Source: Fimenecus sp045632525 (lineage in GTDB: Bacteria; Bacillota; Clostridia; Oscillospirales; Acutalibacteraceae). Taken from it: a stretch of DNA of 23,687 nt. Below the pieces are notes generated by a model. It saw nothing but the letters and a program-made list of their open reading frames with translations, was not told where the DNA came from and did not search any database. Below, piece after piece: positions 1 to 5,126 of the stretch (its first letter is position 1; the number at the start of each line of letters is the position of its first letter). The stretch is from NCBI GenBank assembly GCA_045632525.1, contig JAZQWV010000034.1, positions 1 through 23,687 on the forward strand. The letters are read 5' to 3'. A program made the position numbers and the translations under genes.

Positions 1-70
1 TAGTTCCCCTATTAGGTAACAATCTCGTACTAATAACAGAACAACTTGTAAACAATTTGTTAATTCGTAT
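1..70. repeat. Left terminus with subterminal inverted repeat
   Basis: The 11-mer TCTCGTACTAA at 23-33 is the exact reverse complement of TTAGTACGAGA at 23660-23670, 22 and 17 bases from the two window ends. The flanks towards the ends show weak further similarity, including a shared GGT. Looser relatives of the motif lie near 45-51 and 64-70. In phi29-like phages the terminal-protein-linked ends hold the replication origins, so these are candidate origin or DNA-binding-protein sites. The true ends may lie a few bases beyond the window. Confidence 0.5.
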
Positions 71-80
71 TTTTACCCCC

Positions 81-108
81 TTGACAAAGGCTGAAAATGT
101 GCTATAAT
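81..108 (+). promoter_or_regulatory. Early promoter, sigma-A type with extended -10
   Basis: A perfect -35 TTGACA (81-86) and -10 TATAAT (103-108) are separated by 16 bases. TGC directly before the -10 makes it an extended -10 box. The stretch ATGTGCTATAAT recurs exactly in the late promoter at 12377-12405. It would start a transcript near 115 and drive the early operon from 312. Confidence 0.85.
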
Positions 109-116
109 ATAAATGC

Positions 117-202
117 GGCAAGGCTCCAAAGGTTGCACGAAGCAAGACACCTACCGCAAAGGCAAGGCCCCAAATGTTGCGTGAAGCAAGGCACCTACCG
201 CA
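117..202 (+). repeat. Two 42-44 bp tandem repeats in the early leader
   Basis: Copy 1 (117-158) and copy 2 (161-202) have a period of 44 and differ at about five positions; both end in CACCTACCGCA. Copy 1 can fold: AGGTTGC (130-136) pairs with GCA and ACCT further on, around the loop ACGAA, with GCGG (115-118) and CCGC (154-157) as an outer stem. It lies directly downstream of the early promoter, so it is the first part of the early transcript. Function is unknown. A packaging RNA or leader control element are possibilities; the open frame across it is not credible as a gene. Confidence 0.6.
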
Positions 203-311
203 CAGGCTTTCAGCCTGTGAAATCTGCACGAAATTCATGTAGATTTCAGAGGTTGAAAACCTCATATTTTAGTGGCACACTGGAGCCCCCCCAATCCAGC
301 AAGGAAATACA
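201..311 (+). promoter_or_regulatory. Structured leader element, copy A of 7
   Basis: Hairpin I is 201-219 (8 bp, loop TTC), hairpin II 220-246 (AAATCTGCA with TGTAGATTT) and hairpin III 249-263 (GAGGTT, GAA, AACCTC). A pseudoknot follows: GGC 274-276 with GCC 285-287, and CTGGA 280-284 with TCCAG 295-299. The ribosome site AAGGA (301-305) and the start at 312 come straight after. It is the most divergent copy, with a seven-C run in the pseudoknot loop. Confidence 0.75.
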
Positions 312-953
312 ATGAAAATTAAGCAGAAACTCATCACGAAAACCGTTGACTATTCCGCCGGAAATGCCCTGTATGTCAACATGAAAACTCTCAAGATTGA
401 ATCCCTTCCTTTTGCAATCACCGGAAAATCTGTTGTAGCAGATCATGAAAACGTTGAAATCCTACCTATTATCCGCGCCAAATACGAAAATACCGAACGC
501 CGTATTATTTCCGCCGTTGTTCGTCAAGTTGCTTCCGATAAGTTCGGTATGAACGAAATTGAATTCCGCATGAATGGATTTATCGCAACCAAGGAGAATA
601 TCAAGGCACACAAAGACGGTGGAAAAATCATGTTCAGATCGTTCCCTGTTGTCACTCTTAAGGTAACAGCTTTTGACATGGAAAGCCGCGACATGAAAAC
701 CCTTGAAAAGTATGCCACAATCGATCTTGAAAAGCAAGGAATTTCCGTATTACAGTTTGCCCGCGACGCTTTCGAAACCGATACTTTCAGAATTCTTGAC
801 GCTATGATTTCCGAAAAGGAATTCGTCAAGATAGGGATGAATGAATCTACATTCCTTGAAAAAGCGCGCCGTCTCACCAAAGAGGAATTAGAGAATTCCG
901 ATGAAATCGACGATGAATCTGATGAAACTGAAGAGGAAATGAACGGGGACTAA
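312..953 (+). CDS. Early protein with acidic tail, unknown function
   Basis: This is a 213-residue protein and the first gene of the early operon. The start at 312 follows AAGGA at 301-305 and sits exactly at the end of leader element copy A. No membrane segment or signal peptide is seen. The body is mixed alpha/beta with many charged residues. The last 25 residues or so are strongly acidic (DEIDDESDETEEE), as in single-stranded-DNA-binding or nucleic-acid-mimicking proteins, but no family motif is recognised. A separate p5-like SSB candidate lies at 5127, so a second SSB is not the simplest reading. Being first in the early operon, it may be a host takeover or DNA-associated protein; that is inference. 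The coding region itself is secure from length, codon use and start context. Confidence 0.85.
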   Translation: MKIKQKLITKTVDYSAGNALYVNMKTLKIESLPFAITGKSVVADHENVEILPIIRAKYENTERRIISAVVRQVASDKFGMNEIEFRMNGFIATKENIKAHKDGGKIMFRSFPVVTLKVTAFDMESRDMKTLEKYATIDLEKQGISVLQFARDAFETDTFRILDAMISEKEFVKIGMNESTFLEKARRLTKEELENSDEIDDESDETEEEMNGD

Positions 954-975
954 TCCCCGTTCCATTCCTCAAAAT

Positions 976-1082
976 CACGGACTTTCAGCCCGTGAAATAT
1001 GGATGAAATTTCATCCATATTTCAGAGGTTGAAAACCTCAAAAATTCATCGGATTGCGTACCGAAAAAGCGAGGAGAAAATC
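976..1082 (+). promoter_or_regulatory. Structured leader element, copy B of 7
   Basis: Hairpin I is 976-994 (CACGG with CCGTG, one inner mismatch). Hairpin II, 995-1022, is a perfect 28-base palindrome. Hairpin III is 1025-1039. Pseudoknot stem 1 is TCGG 1049-1052 with CCGA 1061-1064. Stem 2 is weak here, TTGC 1054-1057 with GCGA 1069-1072, including one G-U pair. The ribosome site AGGAG is at 1072-1076. Confidence 0.75.
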
Positions 1083-1310
1083 ATGAAAAATCTGCCGATT
1101 TTGAGAGACATTAGAAAGCTCGAAGAAAGATCGAACGATCTTATCTATCAAAACAGCGTTCTTTATTGGAATATTCGTCACACCAATGACGAAAAAAGCA
1201 AGGCTGAAATGCAAGCGAAATTCGATGCTAACGAAAAACTCATTTACAAGTTTTCCGACGCTATCGAAGCAATGAATAACCTGTATGATATGCTTTGTAA
1301 TCTTGCTTGA
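1083..1310 (+). CDS. Small early helical protein, unknown function
   Basis: This is a 75-residue protein. The frame is open from 999, but the start at 1083 is chosen because it follows AGGAG (1072-1076) and because all seven leader elements end 107-111 bases after their beginning, exactly at this ATG; an upstream start would translate through the leader hairpins. The sequence is highly charged and looks almost wholly alpha-helical with heptad-like spacing (for example LEERSNDLIYQNSVLYWNI), which suggests a coiled coil. No known domain is recognised. It sits between leader copies B and C in the early operon. Confidence 0.8.
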   Translation: MKNLPILRDIRKLEERSNDLIYQNSVLYWNIRHTNDEKSKAEMQAKFDANEKLIYKFSDAIEAMNNLYDMLCNLA

Positions 1311-1316
1311 AAATTT

Positions 1317-1425
1317 CACGGATTTTCAATCCGTGAAATCTGCTGAAATTTTCAGCAGATTTCAGAGGTTGAAAACCTCAAAAATTAAGAGGCTCACATG
1401 TGCCCTAAACATGCAAGGAATTCAC
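1317..1425 (+). promoter_or_regulatory. Structured leader element, copy C of 7
   Basis: Hairpin I is 1317-1335 (CACGGAT with ATCCGTG). Hairpin II is 1336-1362, with a 12-bp perfect stem. Hairpin III is 1365-1379. The pseudoknot is GGC 1391-1393 with GCC 1402-1404, and CATGT 1397-1401 with ACATG 1409-1413. The ribosome site AAGGA is at 1415-1419. Confidence 0.8.
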
Positions 1426-1671
1426 ATGAAAAACACCGTGAAAAAATCCGTTCGTTTCTTTGCTCTGTATGAAGTTTCTTCTTATATCGAGGATCGCTTA
1501 AAGGATACTCTCGATTCCGTAATTTCTTTTGAAAAAAGTCTCGAAGAATACAAAGCAGAAAACCCCGATTCCTATGCTGATTCTTACGATTACACATGGC
1601 GCGTCGATGAACTTGTAAAGCGTAAAGAAATCGCGTCAATTCTCGAACAAATTCTCTCTGACATTAGCTAA
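1426..1671 (+). CDS. Small early protein, unknown function
   Basis: This is an 81-residue protein. The start at 1426 is chosen from AAGGA at 1415-1419 and the fixed leader geometry. An in-frame ATG at 1411 lies inside the 3' strand of the pseudoknot and has no ribosome site. The N-terminus is basic (MKNTVKKSVRFF) and the rest is acidic and helical, with a Tyr/Asp/Ser-rich centre (SYADSYDY). No family is recognised. The gene is flanked by leader copies C and D. Confidence 0.8.
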   Translation: MKNTVKKSVRFFALYEVSSYIEDRLKDTLDSVISFEKSLEEYKAENPDSYADSYDYTWRVDELVKRKEIASILEQILSDIS

Positions 1672-1678
1672 CCAAAAT

Positions 1679-1788
1679 CACGGATTTTCAATCCGTGAAA
1701 TCTGCTGAAATTTTCAGCAGATTTCAGAGGTTGAAAACCTCAAAAAATTCAGTGGTTCGCATGTACCGAAAACATGCAAGGAAAAACA
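1679..1788 (+). promoter_or_regulatory. Structured leader element, copy D of 7
   Basis: Hairpin I is 1679-1697, hairpin II 1698-1724 (identical to copy C) and hairpin III 1727-1741. The pseudoknot is GGT 1754-1756 with ACC 1765-1767, and GCATGT 1759-1764 with ACATGC 1772-1777. Ribosome site AAGGA is at 1778-1782. Against copy C, stem 1 changes GGC/GCC to GGT/ACC, a compensatory change. Confidence 0.82.
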
Positions 1789-2133
1789 ATGGAAAAGAAA
1801 CTTTCAGCAGAGCGCGCTGCCATGATTTATGCAATGGAAAAAATCATTCGCTCTTTTAACGATGAAACCGCTATGGATTTATGGCTTTCAAACGGCGTTC
1901 CTGACGGTAAAATTGACGGAGATACAGTAGACGCAACAGATACCGAAATTCTCAAAATGTGTAACTATTACGGAGAACTTGATTTTTATGCTGACGATGA
2001 AAATTATGGTGATTTAATGGATACTTTTCTTGCATCTATTCTTGATGCTTTATCTCGCAAAAATCCAACAATAGATTTTGATTATATTGATCGGAAATCA
2101 ATACTTTACAGCGATGGTGTGGTATCATATTAA
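1789..2133 (+). CDS. Acidic early protein, unknown function
   Basis: This is a 114-residue protein. The start at 1789 follows AAGGA (1778-1782) with a 6-base spacer and fits the leader geometry. The in-frame ATG at 1774 lies within the pseudoknot. The protein is strongly acidic throughout, with repeated Asp-rich stretches (DGKIDGDTVDATDTE, DFYADDENYGD) after a helical N-terminus. Small, highly acidic early phage proteins sometimes act as DNA mimics or inhibitors of host enzymes; here that is only a suggestion from composition. No domain is recognised. Confidence 0.8.
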   Translation: MEKKLSAERAAMIYAMEKIIRSFNDETAMDLWLSNGVPDGKIDGDTVDATDTEILKMCNYYGELDFYADDENYGDLMDTFLASILDALSRKNPTIDFDYIDRKSILYSDGVVSY

Positions 2134-2143
2134 ATTGAATTTT

Positions 2144-2251
2144 CACGGACTTTTCAGTCCGTGAAATCTGCTGAAAATTTCAGCAGATTTAAGAGGCTGA
2201 AAACCTCATAATCTAATGGTCAGATTGTATCTCAAACAATCGGAGAAAATT
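2144..2251 (+). promoter_or_regulatory. Structured leader element, copy E of 7
   Basis: Hairpin I is 2144-2163 (CACGGACT with AGTCCGTG, 8 bp). Hairpin II is 2164-2190. Hairpin III is 2193-2207, weaker because of a C-A mismatch. The pseudoknot is GGT 2218-2220 with ATC 2229-2231 (one G-U pair), and GATTGT 2223-2228 with ACAATC 2236-2241. The ribosome site GGAG is at 2242-2245. Stem 2 differs in sequence from every other copy yet stays fully paired. Confidence 0.82.
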
Positions 2252-2734
2252 ATGGATTCCGCTCCTATTAAAAACGAATTCATGCACGAGAAATTTCTTC
2301 TGTCAATTTGGCAATATTGGAAGTCAAGGACAACGGAAGAAAATCCGTGGGTTTTTATCACAAAAAAGCAGTTCGATATTGCAAAGCAATACTCTCACTC
2401 TGTATCGCGTTTCATCTATTCCTACGACTGGGATGAAAAAGCCGTTTTCTTCAAATCAATTTCAAGTAAAAAAGGCGTTTTCTATCTCGTCAATTTTGAG
2501 TCAAAAGTTACCGATCACTTTTATGCAATGGTAAAATATTTCGTCTCCAACGTAAGTGAAGAAAACAGCGAACAAATTCAGAAAATTTTTATAGCTATTC
2601 TCGAAGAATGTGAAACAGACCTTGTTTCAGAAAAAGCAGTGAATGAAGAATTTAGAAAAACAGTGAATTCCATCTATACAATTTGTACTGAAGCAATACT
2701 TGAAATAATGAACAAACTTAAAGCTATATATTAA
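2252..2734 (+). CDS. Early protein, unknown function
   Basis: This is a 160-residue protein. The start at 2252 follows GGAG (2242-2245) with a 6-base spacer; the in-frame ATG at 2216 is inside the pseudoknot and is rejected. The N-terminal half is rich in aromatic residues (WQYWKSR, PWVFITKKQF, FIYSYDWDEKAVFF) and the C-terminal half looks helical. No signal peptide or transmembrane segment is evident. No family is recognised. It is the last gene of the first leader block. The next gene, at 2753, follows after 18 bases with a plain ribosome site and is probably co-translated from the same leader. Confidence 0.82.
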   Translation: MDSAPIKNEFMHEKFLLSIWQYWKSRTTEENPWVFITKKQFDIAKQYSHSVSRFIYSYDWDEKAVFFKSISSKKGVFYLVNFESKVTDHFYAMVKYFVSNVSEENSEQIQKIFIAILEECETDLVSEKAVNEEFRKTVNSIYTICTEAILEIMNKLKAIY

Positions 2735-2752
2735 TATAATCAGGAGGCTCAA

Positions 2753-3154
2753 ATGGTTAAAAAAGCTATAATTTTTAAACCTTATCAGAACGGTTTTCCA
2801 ATAGGAAAAGGAACTTTCATTTCCATTTCCGATTTATCTTTTAAGTCTCTTTTCTTAGACGCTGATTTCAGTAAAGAAAACCTTTACATTTCAACATCTA
2901 ACGGCTATTGTTTTGTTAATATTTCAGATTACAATATTTCAAAAGAACCAGTTCGATCCGATCTTAATAATTTACTAACACTTTTCAGATATTATAATTG
3001 CAATACCGAAACCGGAAGAGGTATTAGATATTGGCTTGATATTGGTGATCTCAGCAAAGAACAAGAATCAAAATTAATAGATTATCACACTTCCGATAAT
3101 ATGCGTTATTCTACACTTATAAAACAGTACCTCAGTTTTCTTCAAACCAAATAA
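2753..3154 (+). CDS. Early protein without leader element, unknown
   Basis: This is a 133-residue protein. A strong ribosome site, AGGAGG (2742-2747), precedes the ATG. Unlike its neighbours it has no structured leader, so it appears to form a two-gene unit with the gene before it. The start (KAIIFKPYQNGFPIGKGTF) and the alternating hydrophobic pattern suggest beta strands, followed by a helical C-terminus. No recognised domain. Confidence 0.82.
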   Translation: MVKKAIIFKPYQNGFPIGKGTFISISDLSFKSLFLDADFSKENLYISTSNGYCFVNISDYNISKEPVRSDLNNLLTLFRYYNCNTETGRGIRYWLDIGDLSKEQESKLIDYHTSDNMRYSTLIKQYLSFLQTK

Positions 3155-3157
3155 AAC

Positions 3158-3267
3158 CACAGGCTTTATGCCTGTGAAATACACCGAAAAAAATTTCGGT
3201 ATATTTCAGAGGTATAAACCTCTAAAATTCATCGGTCAATCTGTACCGCAAACAGACGGAGATTTTC
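3158..3267 (+). promoter_or_regulatory. Structured leader element, copy F of 7
   Basis: This belongs to a second sequence subtype, shared with copy G. Hairpin I is 3158-3176 (CACAGGC with GCCTGTG). Hairpin II is 3177-3206 with one C-A mismatch. Hairpin III is 3209-3222 (GAGGT, ATAA, ACCTC). The pseudoknot is CGGT 3233-3236 with ACCG 3245-3248, and TCTGT 3240-3244 with ACAGA 3252-3256. The ribosome site GGAG is at 3258-3261. Confidence 0.82.
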
Positions 3268-3552
3268 ATGGAAAAAATCGAACGCAACATCGACAACGAT
3301 CGCAGAATCATTGCAGACTATTACCGCACAGAATCTCAGTATGAAAAATCCCTCGAAATTCAGACAAAAGCATTCACAGAATGGTCAAAAGCAGACACAA
3401 GAGATTACACCCATCCAGAGCAGAATACTAACTGCATCGAACTTTATGCGAAATACATTGAAGCGCGCAGAAATACAAGCTATTTCAGAGAACGTTATCT
3501 TTCCCTCAAATCTCAGTTCGATGAAGTCATGAAATTCTATGAAATCACCTAA
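3268..3552 (+). CDS. Small early helical protein, unknown function
   Basis: This is a 94-residue protein. The start follows GGAG (3258-3261) at the end of leader copy F. It is rich in Glu, Arg, Lys and Tyr and looks helical throughout (RRIIADYYRTESQYEKSLEI), suggesting a helical bundle or coiled coil. No known domain. It has the same character as the small protein at 1083 but no convincing residue-by-residue similarity to it. Confidence 0.8.
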   Translation: MEKIERNIDNDRRIIADYYRTESQYEKSLEIQTKAFTEWSKADTRDYTHPEQNTNCIELYAKYIEARRNTSYFRERYLSLKSQFDEVMKFYEIT

Positions 3553-3561
3553 AAAAAAACC

Positions 3562-3670
3562 CACAGGCTTTATGCCTGTGAAATATACCGAAATATTTCG
3601 GTATATTTCAGAGGTATAAACCTCTAAAATTTATCGGTTAGTCTGTACCGGAAACAGATGGAGATTATTC
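3562..3670 (+). promoter_or_regulatory. Structured leader element, copy G of 7
   Basis: Hairpin I is 3562-3580. Hairpin II is 3581-3608, fully paired: the C-A mismatch of copy F is a T-A pair here. Hairpin III is 3611-3624. The pseudoknot is CGGT 3635-3638 with ACCG 3647-3650, and TCTGT 3642-3646 with ACAGA 3654-3658. The ribosome site GGAG is at 3660-3663. Confidence 0.82.
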
Positions 3671-3865
3671 ATGAAACTGAAAGATTTGAAGCAGGGCGAA
3701 TTCTTTACAAAAAGACCGTGTGAATTCCCGAAAGAAAATCAAGTCTGGATTCGTGAAGGATACGACAAATCAACCAAAAAATACGTTATCAGAAATTGGG
3801 CAGATTATAGCCGTTTTTCTCTCATGAAGGGAGAAACTCAGGTATACACCGATTTAGTCTTTTAA
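3671..3865 (+). CDS. Small early protein, unknown function
   Basis: This is a 64-residue protein starting at the end of leader copy G. The pattern (MKLKDLKQGEFFTKRP, then VWIREGYDKSTKKYVI, then VYTDLVF) predicts a small all-beta domain. I believe similar short proteins occur in phages and mobile elements of Clostridia, but I recognise no named family. It starts a run of four tightly spaced genes (3671-4618) that share the single leader upstream, the later ones being translated from plain ribosome sites. Confidence 0.8.
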   Translation: MKLKDLKQGEFFTKRPCEFPKENQVWIREGYDKSTKKYVIRNWADYSRFSLMKGETQVYTDLVF

Positions 3866-3878
3866 TTGAGGTAATAAC

Positions 3879-4136
3879 ATGGAAACATACCGTCACGCAA
3901 TTGTAGTATCCTGTGAACTTGAACACCGTGTAGTCTATCTCGAAAATTCCTGTGTAGATGAAGCAATTTCAGCAGGCATAATTTACTTCGATAAATACGC
4001 CCAAAAACCCGGAGATTCTGTCATTGTTGGAAGAGTAGAAACCGAAATCTCAGACAATCAAGTTATTCACACAGTAAAAGGTAAAAGAATCATCACTTTA
4101 GGGAGTAACTTAAATGTTGAAATCACCGTTCTATAA
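3879..4136 (+). CDS. Small early protein, unknown function
   Basis: This is an 85-residue protein. A GAGG ribosome site precedes the ATG, 13 bases after the previous stop. Alternating hydrophobic stretches (HAIVVSCELEHRVVYL, DSVIVGRVETEI, KRIITLGSNLNVEITVL) predict a beta-rich fold. There is no membrane segment and no recognised family. Its last 23 bases overlap the start of the next gene, which indicates translational coupling. Confidence 0.78.
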   Translation: METYRHAIVVSCELEHRVVYLENSCVDEAISAGIIYFDKYAQKPGDSVIVGRVETEISDNQVIHTVKGKRIITLGSNLNVEITVL

Positions 4137-4449
4137 AATGATCTCACTCGAAGCAAATATCATCCCTGTTTCATCGCAAGAAACCGACTTTTACAGCATC
4201 AGACAAACATTTTCACACAATCCCACAGCTTTTGGAAAAAAATCCGTTAAATATATCACAGATTTCATGGAGCAAATAACGGAAGAATTGATGCAATACG
4301 ATACAAACAAAACACCTTATGCATATATAATAGCATCCTACGATCATTTTGGCAAATTTTATACCGAATTGGCAATATTAAAAATTACATTAACGCCCAC
4401 ACAAATTTTAGTTGATAATTTACTGGAGAACAACGATGATAACGATTAA
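4114..4449 (+). CDS. Small early protein, unknown function
   Basis: This is a 111-residue protein. The start at 4114 is preceded by GGGAG (4101-4105) inside the end of the previous gene. The sequence is mixed alpha/beta (ITDFMEQITEELMQYDTNK, then YAYIIASYDHFGKFYTELAILKI) with a short acidic end. No recognised domain. Its end overlaps the start of the next gene. Confidence 0.75.
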   Translation: MLKSPFYKMISLEANIIPVSSQETDFYSIRQTFSHNPTAFGKKSVKYITDFMEQITEELMQYDTNKTPYAYIIASYDHFGKFYTELAILKITLTPTQILVDNLLENNDDND

Positions 4450-4618
4450 AACAAAAAACTCATATTCACGCAAAGAAAAGTTATTTCTTTTAGATATCAT
4501 GGTTTCAATGCTTGATACCCTAAAATACGAAAGCAAATGCAAGGATTGTCGTACATGTAAGTACCGCTCATTGTGCAGGGATTTAACAAATTCAGTACAG
4601 TATTTGAAAACCCTGTAA
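4436..4618 (+). CDS. Small four-cysteine protein, unknown function
   Basis: This is a 60-residue protein. The start at 4436 follows GGAG (4425-4428) with a 7-base spacer; an in-frame ATG at 4412 lacks a ribosome site. It overlaps the previous gene by 14 bases. The C-terminal half has Cys35, Cys38, Cys41 and Cys47 in the arrangement C-x2-C-x2-C-x5-C (KCKDCRTCKYRSLC), set among basic residues. This could bind zinc, or less likely an iron-sulfur cluster, and suggests nucleic-acid or protein contact. It is the last gene before the replication module. Confidence 0.75.
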   Translation: MITIKTKNSYSRKEKLFLLDIMVSMLDTLKYESKCKDCRTCKYRSLCRDLTNSVQYLKTL

Positions 4619-4640
4619 TTTCCGATTTAACGCTTTATTA

Positions 4641-4691
4641 ACAGTATATCCATATTCACTTCATTAGTATCTGATATAATGGGTATACTGT
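4641..4691. promoter_or_regulatory. Extended -10 promoter inside an inverted repeat
   Basis: TATAAT (4675-4680) preceded by TGA forms an extended -10 box; no good -35 box is seen at the right distance. The arms 4641-4651 and 4681-4691 (ACAGTATATCC and GGGTATACTGT) pair over 11 positions with one G-U, leaving the -10 in the 29-base interval. This could be a promoter with an operator-like dyad, or a large-loop hairpin in read-through RNA. It would drive the replication genes. Confidence 0.45.
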
Positions 4692-4695
4692 AAAT

Positions 4696-4775
4696 GATAG
4701 CTCTGTTGGTGCAGTTTGGATGATTTTCGGTTCAATTCCGGAAGCTATCACAATACATTATTTAAATCATCCGAA
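4696..4775 (+). ncRNA. tRNA-like leader RNA with pseudoknotted third helix
   Basis: A 7-bp acceptor-like stem, GATAGCT (4696-4702) with AGCTATC (4743-4749), encloses two arms. The D-like hairpin is CTG, TTGGTG, CAG (4703-4714). The T arm is TTCGG (4726-4730), a tRNA-type loop TTCAATT (4731-4737) and CCGGA (4738-4742). No anticodon arm is present. Instead 4715-4726 (TTTGGATGATTT) pairs with 4764-4775 (AAATCATCCGAA) downstream of the acceptor stem, 12 bp with one G-U, making a pseudoknot. No CCA follows the acceptor stem. The AAGGAG of the next gene begins eight bases after the last helix. It is not a decoding tRNA; a translational control element for the replication genes is the likeliest role (inference). 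Confidence 0.7.
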
Positions 4776-4798
4776 GCGTTAAAAGGAGCGCAAAAATT

Positions 4799-5095
4799 AT
4801 GCCTCGCATTCCTCAGGTTACTCGCACAATTCCTACCACTCACGCCACAATTCTTGTTATCAACGTAGAAACGGGAATTGCAGAAGAAAAAACCGTAGAC
4901 ATTCCGAGAGAATTCAAGAAGCCGGAAAAGCTGAGAGAAGTAATTGAAGAAATCGTCAATACCGACATTCTCAAACTTGCTCACATTAAGTCCACTTATA
5001 TCACTGAAGAACTGTATGGAATGTCCGAACAGAAATTCATTGATAACGCCGAAAAACTTCCTCCCCGTAATTCCACTAAAGCAGACGAACAGTAA
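4799..5095 (+). CDS. p6-like histone-like DNA-binding protein
   Basis: This is a 98-residue protein, close to phi29 p6 (about 104). As I recall the p6 sequence, both share an opening of the type TRTIPTT or TKTTVN, a central strand ending in EE or VE and then I/L-P, and a closing segment with E-x-LY or VYEL, M or LP-x-E-x-KF, and a final polar tail (here ELYGMSEQKFIDNAEKLPPR then KADEQ). p6 coats phage DNA at the ends, activates initiation of protein-primed replication and silences the early promoter. The gene stands just before the p5-like gene, as in phi29. AAGGAG (4783-4788) is the ribosome site, next to the tRNA-like leader. The match is by layout and remembered motifs, not by alignment. 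Confidence 0.62.
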   Translation: MPRIPQVTRTIPTTHATILVINVETGIAEEKTVDIPREFKKPEKLREVIEEIVNTDILKLAHIKSTYITEELYGMSEQKFIDNAEKLPPRNSTKADEQ

Positions 5096-5126
5096 GCAAA
5101 TATTTATAATTTAAAGGAGAATTAAA

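Noticed and set aside
97..315. 72-residue open frame across the early leader
   Set aside because: It starts inside the -10 region, has no ribosome site, spans the tandem repeats and hairpins, and overlaps the real start at 312.
201..3670. CRISPR array
   Set aside because: The repeats are over 100 bases, vary in sequence while keeping pairing, and are separated by genes rather than spacers.
4696..4750. Ordinary tRNA gene
   Set aside because: The acceptor stem and T arm are convincing, but only 23 bases lie between them and there is no anticodon stem-loop, so it cannot decode.
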